From positions 1 through 14,021 of the forward strand of contig CAIQLE010000216.1 of assembly GCA_903872555.1 (NCBI GenBank): 14,021 bases of DNA. Direction: 5' to 3'. Shown here piece after piece: positions 6,968-13,577 of the stretch. The number at the start of each line of letters is the position of its first letter. Position 1 is the first letter of the stretch. This DNA is from an uncultured bacterium. GTDB lineage: Bacteria > Pseudomonadota > Gammaproteobacteria > Burkholderiales > Burkholderiaceae_D. The notes under the pieces were generated by a model, which worked only from the letters and a program-made list of their open reading frames with translations, ran no database searches and was not told the origin of the DNA. The position numbers were made by a program, and so were the translations under genes.

Positions 6968-7855
6968 TTATATGCGCCCCAAATCCGCTCGGGTGCCCGC
7001 TTCCAGCGCGGCCCCTGAGATCGCTCCTGCCTCAAGACCACTGACTTCATTCCAGCTGGTTCTGTGCGCTCCCATTGCCCCCAGAGCACCGCCAGCCACA
7101 CTTAATGCCAGCGACAAGGCAACGGCGGCAAACATAATCCATGCAGCTGTCGTGGCGCTTTTGACGGCGCGATCAGCAGTTGCGCGGCTGGCTGGCGAAG
7201 CCTGATCAGGAGAGCCTGACAAGATCAGCGCCTGATCGATCAGACCCGCAGCCCGGTCTCGCTGCACTCCCATGCGACTACTCATGTAGTCGATGGCCTG
7301 ATCTCTGCGTCCGGCCGCAATATGTTCCTGTAAGGTCCGCATGGACTCAGGACTGATCGTGATTCCCAACTGCCGGTTAAGCATTGTCGTAATGCCGGCA
7401 CCGCCCGCTTGCGCAACAACATTCGCACCCTGCCGGACACTGGAAAACAGGCCTGAGAGCAAAGAACCGCCAGCCGAACTCGCCATCACAACAAACAGCA
7501 AAGTCGTCACAGCCCACGCGACTGTGCCGTGCAAGATGCCATCAGTTTTTCGTTTCAGGCCGCACATGCGACCAGCTATGTAAGCACCGATGAGTGAGGA
7601 AATCAGCATTGATATGCCGGCCCAGATCAATGCACCTGTAGCAGGGACCTCACCGGCAGAAAGATTGGTCAATGATAAGCCGCTCGCAATGCCCAGCAAA
7701 GTCAAAACCAGTTGCGCAGATATGCCGACCGCAACACCTGCCAGCACGGCGCCCCATCGTATGGCCGGAAATAAAGGCCGGCGACTGATGTTTTCCTGAG
7801 AGATCGGTCCGGTACCTGGATAGGCCGTACCTGTATCAAGATGTATGGTGGCCAT
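6968..7855 (-). CDS. Four-TM integral membrane protein of unknown function
   Basis: This 295-residue protein has helices near 24-55, 64-87, 97-125 and 235-260, all rich in Gly, Ala and Ser. Between TM3 and TM4 lies a hydrophilic region (about 135-230) with the RTLQEHIAAGRRDQAIDYMSS segment, then an Asp/Arg-rich stretch. It resembles uncharacterised membrane proteins found beside stress genes in Burkholderiales, but I cannot name a family. The longest frame starts at 7888. The ATG at 7855 is preferred because an AAGGAG Shine-Dalgarno lies eight bases upstream and the protein reads naturally from MATIHLDTG. It lies 100 bases downstream of the sigma-54 activator gene on the same strand, so co-transcription or a local promoter are both possible. 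Confidence 0.88.
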   Translation of the reverse strand: MATIHLDTGTAYPGTGPISQENISRRPLFPAIRWGAVLAGVAVGISAQLVLTLLGIASGLSLTNLSAGEVPATGALIWAGISMLISSLIGAYIAGRMCGLKRKTDGILHGTVAWAVTTLLFVVMASSAGGSLLSGLFSSVRQGANVVAQAGGAGITTMLNRQLGITISPESMRTLQEHIAAGRRDQAIDYMSSRMGVQRDRAAGLIDQALILSGSPDQASPASRATADRAVKSATTAAWIMFAAVALSLALSVAGGALGAMGAHRTSWNEVSGLEAGAISGAALEAGTRADLGRI

Positions 7856-7955
7856 CAGCAAATCTCCTTGGGTAGTTGGGTCTATCACTTGGAGTGCATT
7901 TATCGCGAAAGCTCACGCGCATTTGGCCGGTATCAAAGCTTAATCAGCTTAGGCT

Positions 7956-9359
7956 TCAATTCAGAAACTCAGGCTCGCTATCTGGTAAAGAAACCGTCTG
8001 CTCCAGCTCGATCACAGTCTCGTCAGCACCTAGCATCGTACTGGCGCTGCCATAGCCTTCGAGACGGTTATATAAAGTTTTCAGACTGATTCCCAGAAGC
8101 TCGGCAGCACGTTTTTTTACGCCACCACATAAATCCAATGTAGCGAAAATAAGTTTTCTATCTACCTCTGCCAATGCCGTTCCGACTGGAATCGCCAGCG
8201 TCAGCGCCGTTGCCGATTCCTTCAATACATCGACTTCCAATACACTTGCATCGATTAAATGATCGGACAGAATATACGCACGCTGAATCACATTTCTCAG
8301 CTCCCTCACATTGCCTGGCCAGTGATAGCTCAGCAGGCTGGACAAGGCATTCGCTGAAAACTGCTTGTCAGTCGCGTGACTGGCATTCAATTCATCCAGA
8401 AAATGTTGCGCAAGTAAGTGAATGTCTTTGCCCCGCTCACGTAAAGAAGGAATTTTCAGAGGGAATACATTCAGCCTGTGAAACAAATCCAGCCGCAAGC
8501 GGCCCTGATTGATTGAGATTTCTGCATCGCGATTAGTAGCTGCAATAATCCTTACATCGGTATGTAATTCATGATTGCTGCCTATGCGCATGAAAGTACC
8601 GGTCTCTAACACGCGTAATAATTTTACTTGCAGCTCTATCGGCATCTCCACCACTTCATCCAAAAATAAAGTGCCGCCCGATGCGCGTTCAAAGTAGCCC
8701 TTGTGCTGACGGTCTGCGCCTGTAAAACTGCCTTTTTCGTGACCGAATATTTCGCTTTCTATCAGCTGCGGCGAGATTGCTCCGCAATTCACCGGTAAAA
8801 ACGGATGACGTTGTCGCGCACTTAATGCATGTATATTTTGTGCGACCAGTTCCTTTCCGGTGCCACTCTCCCCCAACAGAAGCACACTGGCTTCTGTTGG
8901 TGCCACTCTGGCGACATGGTCACGCAAAGTCTGCATGACAGCAGAGTCACCCAACATCGTTGAGGCACTGAAGGGCCTGGATTCTTCATGTCTCGGCCCT
9001 TGCCATCGTAGCGACTGCACACGCATTAACTGTTGCAGTGCTTTAGGATCAACCGGCTTGATAAGGTAGTCAACTGCCCCCCAGCGCAAAGCCTGCACCG
9101 CCGAATCAACACTTGGCCGGCTTGTCATCAGCACTAGCGGTATATGATTTTGTACAGACAATGCATGGAAAAAATCAGGATCGCTTTCATTTTCCCCATC
9201 CAGACTGGCTATCACAATATCCGGCTGGAACTGCGCTAGCTGTTGCATGGCCTGCCTGATGTGACTGACAACGACATAGCTATAAGCTTCAGCGGCCAGA
9301 ATAGTACGCACGGTCGCAATACAGTTGTGCTCATCTTCAACAATAAGTGCATGTGGCAT
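7956..9359 (-). CDS. Sigma-54 activator with degenerate receiver domain (NtrC family)
   Basis: This 467-residue protein has a receiver-like domain (1-115), an AAA+ sigma-54 interaction domain (about 133-365) and a Fis-type HTH (about 412-437). The AAA+ part keeps Walker A GESGTGKE (163-170), the sigma-54 loop GSFTGA (210-215) and Walker B TLFLDE (230-235), so ATPase and sigma-54 contact should work. The receiver keeps the acidic pair (E8, D9), Thr79 and Lys101. In an ungapped alignment with NtrC (PDVLLSD against PDIVIAS), however, the phospho-acceptor Asp is Ser52; the nearest Asp is D54, two residues on. Phosphorylation may be absent or atypical. After the HTH, 30 acidic residues form an unusual C-terminal tail. 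The start MPHALIVEDE at 9359 is set by receiver homology and has no clear Shine-Dalgarno. No histidine kinase is adjacent. Confidence 0.93.
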   Translation of the reverse strand: MPHALIVEDEHNCIATVRTILAAEAYSYVVVSHIRQAMQQLAQFQPDIVIASLDGENESDPDFFHALSVQNHIPLVLMTSRPSVDSAVQALRWGAVDYLIKPVDPKALQQLMRVQSLRWQGPRHEESRPFSASTMLGDSAVMQTLRDHVARVAPTEASVLLLGESGTGKELVAQNIHALSARQRHPFLPVNCGAISPQLIESEIFGHEKGSFTGADRQHKGYFERASGGTLFLDEVVEMPIELQVKLLRVLETGTFMRIGSNHELHTDVRIIAATNRDAEISINQGRLRLDLFHRLNVFPLKIPSLRERGKDIHLLAQHFLDELNASHATDKQFSANALSSLLSYHWPGNVRELRNVIQRAYILSDHLIDASVLEVDVLKESATALTLAIPVGTALAEVDRKLIFATLDLCGGVKKRAAELLGISLKTLYNRLEGYGSASTMLGADETVIELEQTVSLPDSEPEFLN

Positions 9360-9376
9360 CAGCTGGAAAATTTTTA

Positions 9377-9409
9377 AAAGGCAGGATGCACAGCGGCATC
9401 CCCGCCTTT
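9377..9409 (-). terminator. Hairpin between lipoprotein and activator genes, terminator-like
   Basis: The arms AAAGGC-A-GGATGC (9377-9389) and GCATCC-CC-GCCTTT (9396-9409) pair over twelve bases with one internal mismatch and a six-base loop. Read on the minus strand the stem is followed by UUUUAAAAAUUUU. This fits an intrinsic terminator for the lipoprotein transcript. It ends only about 17 bases before the activator's start codon, leaving no room for a promoter in between. Confidence 0.55.
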
Positions 9410-9437
9410 GCGATGAGACCTCAGGACAGACCACGCA

Positions 9438-9872
9438 TTATTTTGATCGTGATCTCCCCCCGGGCTGCCTGTCTGTTCCCGTATCCGATCCTTTGCCATA
9501 GCTATCACCAGCTCCGCCCAAGCTGGAACTGCCAGTGGAACTACCTGAGGTGCCACCGCTTGAGCTGCTGGATGCGCCGGAAGGTGATTTCGTGCCTGGT
9601 GCTCCCGTGCCCGTTCCGCCCGTCGTTCCTTCCGGTGTCGTACCTGAAGTTGCGCCAGACGGTGATGAGGGTGGTATGGCAGGTGGACTGGCTGGTTCCG
9701 GTGTGGGTGCGGGCATGGGTGTGGTCGTCGCGGGTGCAGACTGACTGGGTGAGGTGCCGCCGGTAGTCCCCTGATCGCCGCCGCTGCCTGCCCCCCGATT
9801 GCAGCCTACAAGACTCACACTAAGCAAGCCCAGCAGTATCACTAACTTCGAAGCATGCTGTTTTGGATTCAT
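9438..9872 (-). CDS. Low-complexity Ser/Thr/Gly/Pro-rich lipoprotein
   Basis: This protein of about 144 residues has a lipoprotein signal peptide: KQHASK, then LVILLGLLSVSLVGC, with the lipobox Cys at residue 24 of the ATG-started protein. Asn and Arg follow the Cys; with no Asp at +2, outer-membrane sorting is expected. The rest is disordered: Gly/Ser/Thr tracts around a Pro-rich core (about 50-70, PTPEPASPPAIPPSSPS) and a basic C-terminal tail. No enzymatic domain is present. It may be a surface or periplasmic spacer. The longest frame begins with a GTG at 9875. The ATG at 9872 is better, being six bases after an AAGGA Shine-Dalgarno. It is divergent from the second sigma-54 activator gene and lies upstream of the first on the same strand. 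Confidence 0.8.
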   Translation of the reverse strand: MNPKQHASKLVILLGLLSVSLVGCNRGAGSGGDQGTTGGTSPSQSAPATTTPMPAPTPEPASPPAIPPSSPSGATSGTTPEGTTGGTGTGAPGTKSPSGASSSSSGGTSGSSTGSSSLGGAGDSYGKGSDTGTDRQPGGRSRSK

Positions 9873-10134
9873 CACAATTCCTTTCAGCTAAGGATTAAAT
9901 CGTCGCCTTCTTTCTTGACCATGGCATGTAGTCAAAGTTTCAGTGCCTGAGTCAGTAGTCTGCGCGACAGCAAAGGCTTTTTTCATCGTCGAAGCAGCCC
10001 GAAGCGATAGTGGCGTACTCACTCAATTGCTGTTTGATTTGCGCCAGAATCTCTGACCGCGAAGAGCGCAGATTAAGCGCTGGTCTGCGCTATCTCTTTT
10101 TTCGCAGTCTTCCATGATGACTAAGGAAATAACA
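9873..10134. other. Divergent intergenic region between lipoprotein and second activator
   Basis: This gap of about 260 bases must hold divergent promoters. A TTGAC...GTCAA inverted repeat (9915-9935) gives -35-like hexamers on both strands, but no good -10 element follows at 16-18 bases. There is no sigma-54 motif on either strand. The right part holds the leader hairpin listed separately. I see no coding frame with protein-like composition. Confidence 0.5.
10065..10102 (+). terminator. Terminator-like hairpin in the leader of the second activator gene
   Basis: The arms AGCGCAGA (10065-10072) and TCTGCGCT (10084-10091) are a perfect eight-base inverted repeat with an eleven-base loop. They are followed by ATCTC and six T (10097-10102). 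No plus-strand gene lies upstream, so as a terminator it would act on the activator's own leader. Competing pairings exist: TCTG at 10052-10055 with CAGA at 10069-10072, and AGCGC at 10076-10080 with GCGCT. These would allow alternative folds. Confidence 0.4.
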
Positions 10135-11064
10135 ATGACATCCTTCGGTCTGTTGTATGGATCATCTCCCGCAATGAAAGCGATGTACCTGCAGCTCGAA
10201 CGTGTCGCCATCACGGATGCGACTGTCTTGCTTGAAGGTGAAAGTGGAACAGGCAAAGAATTGATTGCACAGTCGCTGCACACAGCCAGCCTGCGTTCTC
10301 AACATCATTTTGTTGCCGTTAATTGCGGTGCTATTCCATCACATCTGATAGAGGCTGCATTGTTTGGTCATGAGAAAGGCAGCTTCACAGGTGCCATCAA
10401 ACGTCAGACGGGCTATTTTGAATACGCCTCAGGCGGTACTTTGTTTCTCGATGAAATTACCGAAATGTCTTGCGACATGCAGGTTAAATTACTCAGAGTG
10501 CTAGAGAGTGGATGCTTTCACCGTGTAGGTGGTCATGAAGAAGTCAAGATCGATGTGCGACTAGTGGCAGCGACCAACCGATCCATGCACTCTGCTGTAC
10601 AGCAGGGCAAGCTCCGACAAGACCTGATGTACCGGCTTGCCGTGTTTCCGGTGCGCGTTCCGCCCTTGCGGGAACGCGGCAGTGATATTGCCCTTCTGGC
10701 TGAATTTTTTCTTGAAGATCTGAACCGACAGGCCGGTACCTGCAAGCGGTTTTCAGACCATGCCATCGATCGATTGCGCGGCTATCAATGGCCCGGCAAT
10801 GTGCGTGAGCTAAAAAACAGCGTGCACCGTGCCTACATTCTGGCCTCGGATGTCCTCACGATGGACGAACCTGAGCCGAGAATTAAAAACCCTACACTGT
10901 GCTTCAATGGCCTGCTGAATTTTTCAGCAGGCACTTCTCTGGCGAGCGCACAAAGAGAATTTATCCTCGCGACCCTGCATCATTTCAGCGGCAATAAACG
11001 ATTAACTGCCGCTGCCCTGGGCATCAGCCTGAAAACTCTATACAACCGTCTCAAGCTTTATTAA
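10135..11064 (+). CDS. Sigma-54 activator without sensory domain (PspF-like)
   Basis: This 309-residue protein consists only of an AAA+ sigma-54 interaction domain (about 5-235) and a Fis-type HTH (about 287-309), as in PspF (about 325 residues). Walker A GESGTGKE (35-42), the GSFTGA loop (82-87), Walker B TLFLDE (102-107), the ATNR sensor region (146-149) and the WPGNVREL motif (219-226) are all present. The frame is open from 10114. The ATG at 10135 is preferred because AAGGA lies seven bases before it, while upstream ATGs have no Shine-Dalgarno. PspF is held in check by PspA; no pspA-like gene is visible here, so activity must be set by its own level or by a partner in trans. The HTH helix GISLKTLYNRL is identical to that of the other activator in the window. 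Confidence 0.93.
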   Translation: MTSFGLLYGSSPAMKAMYLQLERVAITDATVLLEGESGTGKELIAQSLHTASLRSQHHFVAVNCGAIPSHLIEAALFGHEKGSFTGAIKRQTGYFEYASGGTLFLDEITEMSCDMQVKLLRVLESGCFHRVGGHEEVKIDVRLVAATNRSMHSAVQQGKLRQDLMYRLAVFPVRVPPLRERGSDIALLAEFFLEDLNRQAGTCKRFSDHAIDRLRGYQWPGNVRELKNSVHRAYILASDVLTMDEPEPRIKNPTLCFNGLLNFSAGTSLASAQREFILATLHHFSGNKRLTAAALGISLKTLYNRLKLY

Positions 11065-11079
11065 GTAAGTCGCGTGATT

Positions 11080-12078
11080 CTAGTTTGTCGCAGCAAGCAC
11101 TGATTGCGCTGCGCTGAGAATCAGATCAGCGTCTCCGGCTGCAAGTTGTTTTGCGTCTGACAAACGCTGCCGGAAAGCACGTGCTCCGGGCAGGCCTGTC
11201 ATCAAACCCAGCATATGTCGTGTGATGCTATTAAGGCGTGGTCCGCTGCTCGAGATTTGCGCACGGATATACGGCAGCATGGCTTCGATAATTTGCAGAC
11301 GCGTAAGTGGCTCCGCCGTATCACCATAGTAACGAGCATCAAAAGCAGCCATCAGATAAGGATGGTGATAGGCCTCGCGGCCGAGCATGACACCATCCAC
11401 ATGTTGCAGATGAAGATCAATCTCTGGCAAGGTCTTGATGCCGCCATTGATGATAATTTCCAGATGCGGGAACTCTTGCTTCAGCTGATAAGCAAATTCA
11501 TAGCGTAAGGGAGGTATCTCCCGATTTTCCTTAGGCGACAAACCTTTCAATATGGCGTTACGCGCATGCACTATGAAAGTCTGACAGCCGGCATCTGCGA
11601 TTGTGCCGACGAAGTCGCGCACAAAACCATAGCTATCCACATCATCAATGCCGATACGATGTTTGACCGTCACATCAATACTGACCGCATCACGCATCGA
11701 CTTCACGCAATCGGCCACCAGAGCAGGCTCAGCCATCAGACAGGCACCAAAGGCACCGCGCTGTACTCGATCAGAAGGGCAGCCGCAATTCAGATTGATT
11801 TCGTCATAGCCCCACTGCTCGCCCAGTCGGGCACTCTTGGCCAGATCCTCAGGTTCACTGCCGCCTAATTGCAAAGCCACCGGATGTTCTTCATCACTGA
11901 AATCCAGATGGCGTGCCTGATCACCATGCATCAGAGCACCCGTCGTCACCATTTCGGTATACAACCAGGTATGCCGCGTGATCTCGCGGTGAAACCTGCG
12001 GCAATGGCGGTCTGTCCAGTCCATCATCGGAGCGACGGAGAGGCGGCGCGCAGGTAATTTTTTCTTTGTATAGGTCAC
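11080..12078 (-). CDS. dusA: tRNA-dihydrouridine(20/20a) synthase DusA
   Basis: This FMN-dependent enzyme reduces uridine to dihydrouridine in the tRNA D-loop (U20/U20a for DusA). The 332-residue protein is full length. Visible landmarks are SVAPMMDWTDRHCR (14-27, FMN-binding TIM-barrel start), LYTEMVTTGAL (39-49), ALQLGGSEP, the catalytic-Cys motif NCGCPSDRVQ with Cys100, the VKHRIGIDD motif, HARNAILKGLSPKENR, INGGIK and DGVMLGREAYHHP. HARxxxLxGLSPKENR is diagnostic of DusA rather than DusB or DusC. The start is a GTG at 12078. An in-frame stop lies just upstream, so no other common start codon is available, and the Shine-Dalgarno is poor. It is convergent with the PspF-like gene (15-base gap) and divergent from the aminotransferase gene. 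Confidence 0.96.
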   Translation of the reverse strand: MTYTKKKLPARRLSVAPMMDWTDRHCRRFHREITRHTWLYTEMVTTGALMHGDQARHLDFSDEEHPVALQLGGSEPEDLAKSARLGEQWGYDEINLNCGCPSDRVQRGAFGACLMAEPALVADCVKSMRDAVSIDVTVKHRIGIDDVDSYGFVRDFVGTIADAGCQTFIVHARNAILKGLSPKENREIPPLRYEFAYQLKQEFPHLEIIINGGIKTLPEIDLHLQHVDGVMLGREAYHHPYLMAAFDARYYGDTAEPLTRLQIIEAMLPYIRAQISSSGPRLNSITRHMLGLMTGLPGARAFRQRLSDAKQLAAGDADLILSAAQSVLAATN

Positions 12079-12189
12079 GGCAATGCAGAATCAGGTAACA
12101 GCCTGCATTTTACCGGCTACTGGCTGCTGCAGGATTTTGCAGTAAAGTGAAGGCCATTCATGCCCCGCCAATTTTAAGGAGATACCGGG

Positions 12190-13506
12190 ATGACGACTGA
12201 TCTGTCCCACTACTGGATGCCATTCACAGCCAACCGGCAGTTCAAGACAAAGCCGCGTCTGATAAACAGCGCCAAAGGCATGCATTACTTAAGCAGCGAT
12301 GGCCGCAGCATTCTGGATGGCACGGCAGGTTTGTGGTGCGTGAATGCGGGCCATGCCCACCCGAAGATCACAGAGGCCATCATCGCTCAGGCCGGTACGC
12401 TTGATTTTGCACCGCCCTTTCAGATGAGTCATTCCAAAGCCTTTGAGGCGGCAAGCAGTCTTGCCGCCATGGCACCGGCGGGCCTGAATCGCGTGTTCTT
12501 TTGCAATAGCGGATCGGAAGCGGTTGATACAGCATTGAAGATGGCGCTGGCCTATCACAAGCTGCGCGGTGAGCCTTTGCGCAGCCGTTTGATAGGCCGC
12601 GAGCGCGGCTATCATGGTGTGGGCTTTGGTGGCATTGCCGTTGGCGGTATCGCTGGCAACCGTAAATATTTCGGCCCTACCCTCGCCGGTGTGGATCATT
12701 TGCGTCACCCACTGAATATAGAACGGAATGCCTTTTCTCACGGAATGCCACAACATGGCGCTGAGATCGCCGATGAATTCGAACAGCGTCTGCTGGCCTT
12801 GCATGATCCATCTACCGTTGCAGCGCTGATCGTCGAACCTGTGCAGGGCTCGACCGGTGTGATTATTCCTCCCCAGGGCTATCTGCAAAAGCTGCGTGCT
12901 GTTTGCGACAAATACGGCATCCTGCTGATCTTCGATGAAGTGATCACTGGCTTTGGTCGCCTGGGAACAGCGTTCGCTGCAGATTATTTCGGGGTTGTGC
13001 CCGACATCATCTGTTGTGCCAAGGGACTCACGAATGCTGCCGTGCCCATGGGCGCTGTCATCGCCAGCCAGCAGATACATGACAGCTTCATGCAGGCCGC
13101 ACCAGAGAATGGCATAGAGTTTTATCACGGCTATACCTACAGCGGACACCCACTGGCCTGTGCCGCAGCTATCGCAACGCTGGATGTATATCGCGAAGAA
13201 GCCATGTTTGAGCGCGCTGCACGTATGTCACCGGTATTTGAGAAAGCGGCCCACGGTTTGCGCGGCCTGCCCTTCGTGAAGGACGTGCGAAATCTGGGAC
13301 TGGTCTGCGGCATAGAGCTGGAGAGTATTCCAGGCAAGCCGGCGGCGCGTGCTTATGAAGTGTTTGAACGCTGTTTCTGGGAACAGGGTGTGTTGATACG
13401 CACTACCGGAGACATCATTGCACTCTCGCCACCTCTCATCATTGACGAAGCACAGATACAACAGCTCTTCGATGCAATTGCTACTGTGCTCAAGACACTC
13501 AAATGA
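12190..13506 (+). CDS. Omega-amino acid (beta-alanine):pyruvate aminotransferase
   Basis: This 438-residue class III PLP aminotransferase is of the omega-amino acid:pyruvate type (BauA/OAPT group). It transfers the amino group of beta-alanine or related omega-amines to pyruvate, giving malonate semialdehyde and alanine. Visible are the N-terminal HYWMPFTANRQFK (7-19) typical of this subgroup, GLWCVNAGH (47-55), NSGSEAVDTALK (106-117) for the cofactor phosphate, RGYHG (139-143), FDEVITGFGR with Asp249 for the pyridine nitrogen, and AKGLTNAAVPMGAV with Lys278 as the PLP Schiff-base lysine. RTTGDIIALSPPL contains Arg404, the carboxylate-binding switch Arg. The ATG has AAGGAG eight bases upstream. 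The exact substrate range is not settled by sequence. No partner semialdehyde dehydrogenase gene is in the window. Confidence 0.94.
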   Translation: MTTDLSHYWMPFTANRQFKTKPRLINSAKGMHYLSSDGRSILDGTAGLWCVNAGHAHPKITEAIIAQAGTLDFAPPFQMSHSKAFEAASSLAAMAPAGLNRVFFCNSGSEAVDTALKMALAYHKLRGEPLRSRLIGRERGYHGVGFGGIAVGGIAGNRKYFGPTLAGVDHLRHPLNIERNAFSHGMPQHGAEIADEFEQRLLALHDPSTVAALIVEPVQGSTGVIIPPQGYLQKLRAVCDKYGILLIFDEVITGFGRLGTAFAADYFGVVPDIICCAKGLTNAAVPMGAVIASQQIHDSFMQAAPENGIEFYHGYTYSGHPLACAAAIATLDVYREEAMFERAARMSPVFEKAAHGLRGLPFVKDVRNLGLVCGIELESIPGKPAARAYEVFERCFWEQGVLIRTTGDIIALSPPLIIDEAQIQQLFDAIATVLKTLK

Positions 13507-13534
13507 GAAAAGCGCCCTGAAGGCGCTTTTCTCA
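13504..13534. terminator. Strong bidirectional hairpin terminator
   Basis: A perfect 13-base-pair stem (TGAGAAAAGCGCC / GGCGCTTTTCTCA) with a five-base loop CTGAA begins at the aminotransferase stop codon itself. A-runs in the left arm and T-runs in the right arm give a U-rich 3' side on both strands. It can therefore serve both the aminotransferase and the convergent typA gene, which ends at 13578. Confidence 0.85.
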
Positions 13535-13577
13535 TTGAGGCTTACGAATGAATCTAAGCATGCATCAAAGAAGCAGA

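Noticed and set aside
6868..7101. N-terminal extension of the PRC-barrel frame
   Set aside because: The extension overlaps the membrane-protein gene in another frame, is Trp/Arg/Cys-rich, and adds nothing to the PRC domain. The ATG at 6867 gives the natural protein.
7930..7955. AAGCT/AGCTT inverted repeat after the first activator as a terminator
   Set aside because: The stem is only five AT-rich pairs and no T-run follows on the minus strand.
9535..9744. Plus-strand frame rich in Gly, Val and Pro
   Set aside because: It is the antisense of the low-complexity lipoprotein; repetitive composition explains the open frame.
9915..9935. TTGAC...GTCAA repeat as a divergent sigma-70 promoter pair
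   Set aside because: The hexamers fit -35 elements, but no acceptable -10 hexamer follows on either strand at 16-18 bases, so I did not call promoters.
10023..10283. Minus-strand frame of 86 codons at the start of the second activator
   Set aside because: It contains the Pro/Ser/Lys stretch that is the usual antisense reading of a Walker A motif, and the rest covers the leader; a shadow.
12289..13149. Long minus-strand open frame (286 codons) opposite the aminotransferase
   Set aside because: It lies entirely antisense to a well-recognised full-length enzyme, has no family resemblance or ribosome binding site, and its His/Cys-rich composition is typical of an antisense shadow.
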